A stretch of 6,371 nucleotides of DNA from Oscillospiraceae bacterium. Lineage in GTDB: Bacteria; Bacillota; Clostridia; Oscillospirales; CAG-272. The position numbers were made by a program, and so were the translations under genes. This document shows, in pieces, positions 1 to 5,001 of this stretch; position 1 is the first letter of the stretch; each line of letters opens with the position of its first letter. The notes beneath the pieces were generated by a model. The model made no database searches. It was not told the DNA's origin and saw only the letters and a list, made by a program, of their open reading frames with translations. The stretch covers positions 1 through 6,371 of the forward strand of contig SVQS01000113.1 in assembly GCA_015065205.1 (NCBI GenBank), written 5' to 3'.

Positions 1-1
1 T

Positions 2-538
2 GGCTTTTTGCTTGATGTTGTCTTTTTTATGATGGGTATTGCAACCATCGCTGTCAGTTTGCCCGCGCTTTTTTCCTTACTTCCGCTTCGTCATACAAGT
101 GTGGGGAAGGTGAGTCTGATAAGTACTGCGCTGATGGTGATTGCAGGATTCTTGATGCTCTTTTGGCACAGCAGTGTCTTGCTTATTGTTGTGGGTGTCG
201 TGATGATCGTACAGCCCATTCTCGCTATCGCGAGTGACCGTGACCGTCAGGCAAGACTCAAAGCGGAATTGCCCAAGCTCATTATCGGAGTTATTCTTGT
301 GGTGCTCGGCCCTGCAGGCACCTTGGATATCCTTTTTGACATTGCAGGTGCAGGCTTGATCGTTTTGAGCATTCTTTATTTGATTTGGTCGTATAAGCTC
401 GTCAAAAAGGCGCAACACATCACGGGCAACCGCATTTTTGTAGATGAGGACGGAAACGGAACGATTGATGCCATTTACGTTGACACCGACGGCAACGGCG
501 AAGCCGACACCGCAACCAACTATCGGGAGAAAAAATGA
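2..538 (+). CDS. DUF308-like small membrane protein with C-terminal Ca-binding loops (5' end cut by window)
   Basis: The frame is open to the left edge, so the true start probably lies outside. Inside the window the first possible start is a TTG at 8, and a double ATG lies at 29-34 without a visible ribosome binding site. Counting from the TTG there are about five hydrophobic segments (roughly residues 5-25, 35-53, 56-75, 89-105 and 108-128), in short closely spaced pairs reminiscent of DUF308/HdeD-like proteins; this family assignment is by eye only. The C-terminal tail is soluble and carries two DxDGNGxxD loops 13 residues apart, with D146, D148, N150, D154 and D159, D161, N163, D167. Such loops resemble EF-hand, dockerin or thrombospondin-type-3 Ca2+ ligands, so metal binding is inferred. 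The stop codon overlaps the flippase start (ATGA at 535-538), implying translational coupling. Function unknown; a role in envelope polysaccharide export is suggested only by the neighbour. Confidence 0.75.
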   Translation, partial: GFLLDVVFFMMGIATIAVSLPALFSLLPLRHTSVGKVSLISTALMVIAGFLMLFWHSSVLLIVVGVVMIVQPILAIASDRDRQARLKAELPKLIIGVILVVLGPAGTLDILFDIAGAGLIVLSILYLIWSYKLVKKAQHITGNRIFVDEDGNGTIDAIYVDTDGNGEADTATNYREKK

Positions 539-1935
539 ACAAGTATAAAAAATTAGCCTCTAACACCGTCATTTTAGGCATTGGAACCTTTGGCTCAAAA
601 TTGCTCGTCTTTCTTTTAATGCCGCTCTATACGGCGTGGTTGACCACAGCCGAATATGGAGCTGCCGAAATGATTGCGGGGATTGCGAATTTTCTTATTC
701 CTATCGCTTGTGTCGGTGTCAGTACAGGAATTTTCCGCTTTGCGGCAGAACGCGAGGCAGATCAAACAAAGGTCTTCTCCTCGTCCGTAGCCCTTTTGGG
801 GTTGGGACTTGGTGGCTTCTTGCTTCTCTCACCGCTCCTCTTTTTGATTCCGTATTGCAGACCGTATGTGTGGTTGGTCGTCCTTTATGTCTTTTTTGCA
901 GACCTGCAAGCAGTTTGTGCACAGTATCTGCGTGCCATTGACCGCACAACGCTTTTTGCAGGGCAGGGTATCCTCAATACAGCCTCGACCATCGTTTGCA
1001 ACGTTTTGTTCTTGTTCGTGCTGGGAATGGGTGTCGAGGGATATATCCTCTCGGTTATCGTTGGCAACCTGCTCACAACCGTCTTTATCGTCTTTCGTGC
1101 AAAGTTGTGGCGTGTGTTCTCTTTTGGATGCATCGACCGCAGATTGATGAAAGACCTGCTCCGCTTCAGCCTGCCGATGATTCCCACCACGCTTTGCTGG
1201 CTTATCACCGACCTTTCCGACCGCGCAATGGTCACCTACTTTTGGGGGGAGAGTGTCAACGGTGTGTATGCGGCGGCGTATAAAATTCCAACCATTGTCA
1301 ATCTTGTGGCAGGCATCTTCTTGCAAGCGTGGCAGTTTTCTGCCGTGAGCGAGGAGAAGGATACCGAGGCTTGCTCACACTTTTATTCTCGCGTGTGGGA
1401 GGCATTCTTATCGGTCATTATGATCGGTGCGGCAGGATTGATTCTGTTCTCCCGTTTTCTGACAAAATTGCTCCTGAACGTAGCATTTTACGATGCGTGG
1501 AAGTATATGCCAACGCTCCTCTGTGCGGTGGCACTTGAAGCACTCGTTTCCTTTTTGGCGAGCGTTTACCTTGTGCGCAAAAAGAGCAGTCATTCCTTTG
1601 TCACGGCTCTCGTCGGAGCACTTGCAAATATCGCGCTCAATCTGTGGCTCATTCCCACAATAGGCGCGCTTGGCGCGGCGATCGCAACGCTTGCAAGCTA
1701 TGCTTTGGTGCTCGTTTTACGCCTTGTTGATGCACCACGCATCATTCCGTTCCGCCTCTGCCTGCCACGCCTTTGCATCAGCGTAGCACTTCTCCTCGGG
1801 GCAGCCGCTATTATGACAATTGATGTCACAGGTCGCATTTGGTGGACGCTTTTGTGCTTTTTTGCCATCTGCGCTCTCAATGCGCCTGCGCTCCTTAAGG
1901 GATTGCGTGCTTTGGTGGCAAAGAGGATGAAATAG
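535..1935 (+). CDS. Wzx-type oligosaccharide/polysaccharide flippase (MATE/MOP superfamily)
   Basis: A 466-residue protein that is hydrophobic nearly throughout, with about 12-14 predicted membrane helices, as usual for Wzx/Polysacc_synt flippases (about 400-500 residues). The N-terminus has the typical family layout: a short basic start (MNKYKK), a first helix rich in Gly and Phe, then a PLYT...EYG turn (residues 30-42) and the conserved GVSTGIFRFA region (61-70). The second half begins near residue 210 with FSLPMIPTTL, followed by SDR (228-230) and the A-AYKIP segment (246-252), also typical. Such proteins move undecaprenyl-linked glycans across the cytoplasmic membrane for capsule, teichoic-acid-like polymer or exopolysaccharide assembly; the substrate cannot be told here. 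The ATG at 535 overlaps the upstream stop and has GGGAG at 525-529 at 5-nt spacing. No glycosyltransferase or polymerase is visible nearby, so this is either the end of a polysaccharide cluster or a solitary flippase. MurJ seems less likely from its overall similarity to the Polysacc_synt group. Confidence 0.9.
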   Translation: MNKYKKLASNTVILGIGTFGSKLLVFLLMPLYTAWLTTAEYGAAEMIAGIANFLIPIACVGVSTGIFRFAAEREADQTKVFSSSVALLGLGLGGFLLLSPLLFLIPYCRPYVWLVVLYVFFADLQAVCAQYLRAIDRTTLFAGQGILNTASTIVCNVLFLFVLGMGVEGYILSVIVGNLLTTVFIVFRAKLWRVFSFGCIDRRLMKDLLRFSLPMIPTTLCWLITDLSDRAMVTYFWGESVNGVYAAAYKIPTIVNLVAGIFLQAWQFSAVSEEKDTEACSHFYSRVWEAFLSVIMIGAAGLILFSRFLTKLLLNVAFYDAWKYMPTLLCAVALEALVSFLASVYLVRKKSSHSFVTALVGALANIALNLWLIPTIGALGAAIATLASYALVLVLRLVDAPRIIPFRLCLPRLCISVALLLGAAAIMTIDVTGRIWWTLLCFFAICALNAPALLKGLRALVAKRMK

Positions 1936-1942
1936 GGATGCG

Positions 1943-1985
1943 TTTGTGGGGGAACTTTTTCAAAAGTTCCCCCACAAATATTTTC
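1943..1985 (+). terminator. Intrinsic terminator after the flippase gene
   Basis: A perfect 17-bp inverted repeat: the left arm (1943-1959) reads TTTGTGGGGGAACTTTT and the right arm (1962-1978) is its exact complement, with only TC between, so the real loop would take some of the A-T pairs. It starts 7 nt after the flippase stop and is followed by a moderately T-rich tract (TATTTTCTTCT). The G5/C5 core gives a strong stem. Because the arms are A/T-flanked on both sides it may also act on the opposite strand. It separates the flippase unit from the promoter that begins 11 bp further on. Confidence 0.85.
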
Positions 1986-1995
1986 TTCTAATATA

Positions 1996-2024
1996 TTGAC
2001 AATTTCATTTTTTTGTGATACAAT
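1996..2024 (+). promoter_or_regulatory. Sigma-A promoter of the T-box transcript
   Basis: The -35 box TTGACA (1996-2001) is a perfect consensus match. A 17-bp spacer follows, then the -10 box TACAAT (2019-2024), preceded by an extended -10 TG at 2016-2017. The predicted start of transcription is about 2030-2032, exactly where the T-box leader fold begins. It is the only convincing promoter upstream of the helicase and valS genes. Confidence 0.88.
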
Positions 2025-2115
2025 AACTTGAAACACGATGAAAAAGAGGAGTACGCAGACCTTTTGCGCGCAGAGAGAGGGCGGTTGGTGCAAGCCCTTG
2101 GCGAAGGATGCGGAA

Positions 2116-2118
2116 GTC
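2116..2118 (+). promoter_or_regulatory. T-box specifier codon GTC (valine)
   Basis: The triplet GTC follows directly after the GAA strand of the loop-E motif (2113-2115) and is followed by A (2119), the usual purine after a specifier. GTC encodes valine, which matches the valS gene downstream. The discriminator-reading base of the T-box bulge (T2247) fits tRNA-Val ending in ACCA. The choice of register is by analogy with known T-boxes. Confidence 0.85.
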
Positions 2119-2237
2119 ACTTTGGAGTGGTGTCGGGGAAGGGGAGCGAAATTTTTGTTCCTTGCGTAGTCGGCAACGGGTTCCGCCGTTATGGGAGTTG
2201 AGTGTGTATCCGCGCGCCTTTTTGGTATGGATACAAA

Positions 2238-2270
2238 ATCAGGTGGTACCGCGTGCTTCCACGTCCTGAT
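2238..2270 (+). promoter_or_regulatory. T-box antiterminator hairpin
   Basis: The lower helix ATCAGG (2238-2243) pairs with CCTGAT (2265-2270). A 7-nt bulge TGGTACC (2244-2250) follows, in which TGGT would bind the ACCA end of uncharged tRNA-Val. The upper helix GCGTG (2251-2255) pairs with CACGT (2260-2264), one G-T wobble included, closed by the loop CTTC. This is the canonical antiterminator geometry. It shares bases 2255-2270 with the terminator, so the two folds exclude each other. Confidence 0.93.
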
Positions 2271-2296
2271 GATGGACGGGGAGGCTTTTTATTTTT
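2255..2296 (+). terminator. T-box conditional intrinsic terminator
   Basis: GCTTCC (2255-2260) pairs with GGAGGC (2280-2285), with one T-G wobble. After a single A-G mismatch, CGTCC (2262-2266) pairs with GGACG (2274-2278) around the loop TGATGAT. The stem is followed at once by TTTTTATTTTT (2286-2296). It forms when charged tRNA-Val is plentiful and stops transcription before the helicase and valS. Confidence 0.93.
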
Positions 2297-2304
2297 GCTT
2301 TGAG

Positions 2305-2311
2305 AAAGGAG
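2305..2311 (+). promoter_or_regulatory. Ribosome binding site deciding the helicase GTG start
   Basis: AAAGGAG at 2305-2311 lies 7 nt before the GTG at 2319. It lies downstream of the terminator, so only read-through transcripts carry it. Only 22 nt separate the terminator T-run from the start codon, leaving no room for a separate promoter. Confidence 0.8.
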
Positions 2312-2318
2312 AGAAAAG

Positions 2319-4946
2319 GTGAACGGCTTTGAGAATGTACAATTTCATGGTCAATTCCGCAGCTATCAGCAACGTGTTTTAGACCGTGCCGACAGGTATA
2401 TTGCCGATGGAAAGATTCACATTGTTGCGGCTCCCGGTAGCGGTAAGACTGTGTTAGGACTGGAGCTGATCCGTCGCCTTGGCAAGCCCTGTATCATCCT
2501 TTCTCCTACGACCGCCATTCGTCAGCAATGGGGAGAACGCTTTCGCGATCTGTTTTTGAACGATCCTGCCGATTTTGAAAAGCTCTTTTCCAACAATCTG
2601 CATACGCCCAAAACGGTCAATTCAATTACCTATCAGGCGCTTTATACAGCCATTGAAAAGATTGCGCAGGACGAGGAAGATGACCTGGACTGCTCGGATA
2701 TTGATCTGTTTTCTATGATGAGAGAAAACGATATTCATACCGTTTGTCTCGATGAGGCACACCACCTCAAAAACGAGTGGCAAAGGGCTTTGGAAAAATT
2801 CATTGCGGCTCTGCCGAATGGCGTAAAGGTCATCTCTCTAACGGCTACTCCCCCTTATGATGCAGAGGGTGGGGAATGGAGCCGCTATGTTGAGATGTGC
2901 GGAGAGATCGATGAGGAGATCTTCGTGCCAGAACTGGTGGGGCAGAACACGCTTTGCCCACACCAAGACTACGTTTATTTCAACTATCCCACACGTGAGG
3001 AGTGCATAGCCCTTGATGTGCACAAACAAAACGCTGCCAATGCTTTGCAGCAAATCGGTGAGCTTTCGTTTTTGCAGGAGCTTTGCCTGCGGCTTGGGAA
3101 TGATTGCGATTATGAACAGCTTTTCTCCTCGGCGAAGGAATATATAGCGCTTTTTACACTCTTTCTCCATTTCGGCTACAAGGTAGATACTAAACTTGTT
3201 CGTGAGCTGACCGCTCGACGAGGTTTACCTGATTTTTCGATGAAATATGCCGAGGTCGCATTGCAGTTTCTTTGTGATGCTGACCTTTTGGAAGAGGTAC
3301 AAAAAGAGGAACTTATCGGCATTCTCAAGCACAACTCGGTTTACGATAAGCGTCGCGTTTCTTTGGTGCTTACCGAAAAGTTGCGCCGCTCGCTCATTTC
3401 TTCGGTCGGAAAGCTCGAAAGCATTCGCACCATTGCAAATCATGAATATAAGGCAATGGGAAACGATCTGCGTATGTTGGTTTTGACCGACTATATCAAA
3501 AAAGAAAACCTTTCCCGCGCGACGAGTGCCGAAAAATTCGATTCGGTCAATGTCGTCAGCATTTTTGAAAGTTTGCGCCGCGAAATGAAGCAGGCAAAGA
3601 TCGGGGTGCTTTCGGGTACGCTCGTTATTCTGCCTGCATCGATTGATCTTTCCGCCATCAAGCACAAAAAGGAAGCCATCGAGGGAACCGACTATTGCGT
3701 GGTTACCTTTACGGGTGCTAATCACCACGCCGTTGATTTCGTGGGCAAGCTATTTGAGACAGGGGAACTGCAAATCCTCATTGGTACCAAGTCACTCCTT
3801 GGTGAGGGATGGGATTCCCCATGTATCAATTCTTTGATTCTTGCAAGCTTTGTTGGCAGCTTTGTGCTTTCCAATCAAATGCGAGGACGTGCTATTCGCA
3901 TCGATAAGCGCAATCCCGATAAGGTGTCAAACATTTGGCATCTTGTAACAATCGAGCCCGAGTACTTGATAAAGGAAAAGGCAGTTGCGCGTGCCGCTGA
4001 ATTTTTGAAGCAAGATATCGAAGAACTTCATTCTTGCGATTTTGATATCCTTGTACGTCGCTTTGACTCCTTTATGGGACCACACTATTCTACGGGTGTG
4101 ATCGAAAGCGGAATTGAACGCATCACCGCCATTGCGCCGCCTTTTGACAAAGGGGGTATTGCGCGTATCAATGAAACTATGAAAGCTCTTTCTGCACGCC
4201 GTACCGATGTAGCAAAGCAATGGGGTGGGGAGGTAGGCAATGCCAAATTTGCCGTTGTGGTAGAAACCAAGATCCCCAAAGAGGCCCGTGTGCCAATATT
4301 TACCTTTTACAACGCATTCCTCGTTTCCTTACTCGCTATGCTGGAGATGATGATTGTGCAATTTACTGTGCGCTGCATCAGCGGCAACAGTCTGCTCGGC
4401 GTTCTGCTTTCTTTAGTTGTTGGAATTGGTGTAGGATGTGCACTTTATCGCATATTGGTAACAGCTATTATGCATTTCAATCCCGCGCGTTCCATTCAAA
4501 CATTAGGATTAGCTGTTTATAGAACACTTTGTGCGTGTGAGCTGATTTCTCCTTCGGCAAAGATCGTTTGCTATGAGGAACGGGATCTTTTGTTTGTGGA
4601 TTTGCATTTGCGCAACGCATCCATTCATGATCAAAACGTGTTCAACACCGCTATGGCAGAAATGCTTTCACCCATTCAAAATCCGCGCTATATTCTTATT
4701 TCCAAAAATATTTTCAAGCAACACAACTACAAGCTTTCCTTTGCCTGTCCTTCGGTCATTGGCAAAAAGAAGGAATACGTTGAAGTTCTTGCACAAAAGC
4801 TGAAAGCCCTTACGGGAACCTTTGAGCCAATCTATACCCACAAAGAGGATGGGCGACGTCTTATTCTCAAGTGTCGCAGGCACTCTTATATTACTCGGAA
4901 TCACAGGGCGATTCTCGGGCGTTATCGAGTCTCGCATACCGAGTAA
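2319..4946 (+). CDS. DEAD/DEAH-box SF2 helicase-family ATPase with predicted membrane hairpin
   Basis: An 875-residue protein starting at GTG. RecA1 lobe: FRSYQQ (13-18, Q-motif-like), Walker A AAPGSGKT (37-44), motif Ia LSPTTAIRQQW (61-71), Walker B DEAHH (145-149) and motif III SLTATPPYD (173-181). After about 190 mostly helical residues the second lobe begins near 385 with RMLVLTDY, then motif V GEGWDSP (495-501) and motif VI QMRGRAIR (520-527), with both arginines present, so ATPase activity is expected. Two hydrophobic segments (about 663-684 and 691-713), separated by a short CISGNS turn, predict a membrane hairpin. The last 160 residues form a soluble region I do not recognise, containing NPRYILIS (788-795) and a basic tail. 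Substrate (DNA or RNA) and role are unknown. Phage defence or RNA handling are possible, but no methylase, nuclease or other defence gene is visible alongside. The gene lies directly behind a valine T-box and 55 bp before valS, so it is probably co-transcribed and induced by valine limitation. Confidence 0.92.
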   Translation: MNGFENVQFHGQFRSYQQRVLDRADRYIADGKIHIVAAPGSGKTVLGLELIRRLGKPCIILSPTTAIRQQWGERFRDLFLNDPADFEKLFSNNLHTPKTVNSITYQALYTAIEKIAQDEEDDLDCSDIDLFSMMRENDIHTVCLDEAHHLKNEWQRALEKFIAALPNGVKVISLTATPPYDAEGGEWSRYVEMCGEIDEEIFVPELVGQNTLCPHQDYVYFNYPTREECIALDVHKQNAANALQQIGELSFLQELCLRLGNDCDYEQLFSSAKEYIALFTLFLHFGYKVDTKLVRELTARRGLPDFSMKYAEVALQFLCDADLLEEVQKEELIGILKHNSVYDKRRVSLVLTEKLRRSLISSVGKLESIRTIANHEYKAMGNDLRMLVLTDYIKKENLSRATSAEKFDSVNVVSIFESLRREMKQAKIGVLSGTLVILPASIDLSAIKHKKEAIEGTDYCVVTFTGANHHAVDFVGKLFETGELQILIGTKSLLGEGWDSPCINSLILASFVGSFVLSNQMRGRAIRIDKRNPDKVSNIWHLVTIEPEYLIKEKAVARAAEFLKQDIEELHSCDFDILVRRFDSFMGPHYSTGVIESGIERITAIAPPFDKGGIARINETMKALSARRTDVAKQWGGEVGNAKFAVVVETKIPKEARVPIFTFYNAFLVSLLAMLEMMIVQFTVRCISGNSLLGVLLSLVVGIGVGCALYRILVTAIMHFNPARSIQTLGLAVYRTLCACELISPSAKIVCYEERDLLFVDLHLRNASIHDQNVFNTAMAEMLSPIQNPRYILISKNIFKQHNYKLSFACPSVIGKKKEYVEVLAQKLKALTGTFEPIYTHKEDGRRLILKCRRHSYITRNHRAILGRYRVSHTE

Positions 4947-4967
4947 TTTCAACTATTGATTGAAATT
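4945..4967 (+). repeat. Short A/T-rich inverted repeat over the helicase stop codon
   Basis: AATTTCAA (4945-4952) and TTGAAATT (4960-4967) are perfect complements around a 7-nt loop. The left arm includes the last two bases of the helicase TAA stop. No T-run follows, so it is unlikely to terminate transcription. It could act as an RNA processing or stability element between helicase and valS, or be chance in A/T-rich sequence. Confidence 0.5.
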
Positions 4968-4986
4968 AATAAGTTATCATACATTT

Positions 4987-4992
4987 AGGAGG
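4987..4992 (+). promoter_or_regulatory. valS: Strong ribosome binding site of valS
   Basis: AGGAGG, a full Shine-Dalgarno match, lies 9 nt before the ATG at 5002. It is stronger than the helicase site, which would allow valS to be translated well even as the second gene of the transcript. Confidence 0.85.
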
Positions 4993-5001
4993 TCTATCAA
5001 A

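Larger units (their letters stand above)
2031..2296 (+). promoter_or_regulatory. T-box riboswitch (tRNA-Val-sensing leader)
   Basis: A complete T-box leader by motif inspection. Stem I: CAC (2034-2036) pairs with GTG (2127-2129) below a kink-turn-like GATGA/GA motif. AAAG (2043-2046) pairs with CTTT (2120-2123). The loop-E strands are AGTA (2050-2053) and GAA (2113-2115). Above them GCA/TGC, CCTT/AAGG and CGC/GCG form the stem. The apical part has the AG-rich bulge AGAGAG and the conserved GGTTGGTGCAAGCC (2083-2096). Downstream are a small hairpin AACGG/CCGTT (2175-2179/2186-2190), the typical CCGTTAT...GTTGAGTG linker, and Stem III TGTATCC/GGATACA (2205-2211/2229-2235). The T-box sequence AGGTGGTACCGCG lies at 2241-2253, followed by a terminator. 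In this class uncharged tRNA pairs its anticodon with the specifier and its NCCA end with the bulge, stabilising the antiterminator so that downstream genes are expressed. The first gene behind it is a helicase; valS lies 2.7 kb further on. Confidence 0.97.

Noticed and set aside
433..508. The DxDGNG loops as a dockerin of a cellulosome.
   Set aside because: Dockerins have two longer segments of about 22 residues on secreted enzymes. Here the loops are 13 residues apart on the tail of a polytopic membrane protein.
829..1326. A 165-codon - strand open frame inside the flippase gene.
   Set aside because: It is antisense to a well-supported membrane protein gene, and no ribosome binding site or recognisable domain supports it.
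2117..2119. TCA (serine) as the T-box specifier, one base downstream of GTC.
   Set aside because: It would leave an extra base after the GAA strand, be followed by C rather than a purine, and disagree with the valS gene downstream.
1698..2120. A - strand open frame running from the flippase gene into the T-box leader.
   Set aside because: It reads antisense through the flippase 3' end, the terminator hairpin, the promoter and Stem I of the T-box, and its low-complexity basic product looks non-coding.
2319..4946. Helicase as the restriction subunit of a type I or type III restriction-modification system.
   Set aside because: No methyltransferase or specificity gene is adjacent, no nuclease motif is visible in the C-terminal region, and the predicted membrane hairpin does not fit those subunits.
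4956..4985. Possible promoter for valS: TTGATT (4956-4961), 18-bp spacer, TACATT (4980-4985).
   Set aside because: Both boxes match consensus at only 4 of 6 positions, and transcription would begin at about 4991-4992, inside the AGGAGG ribosome binding site.
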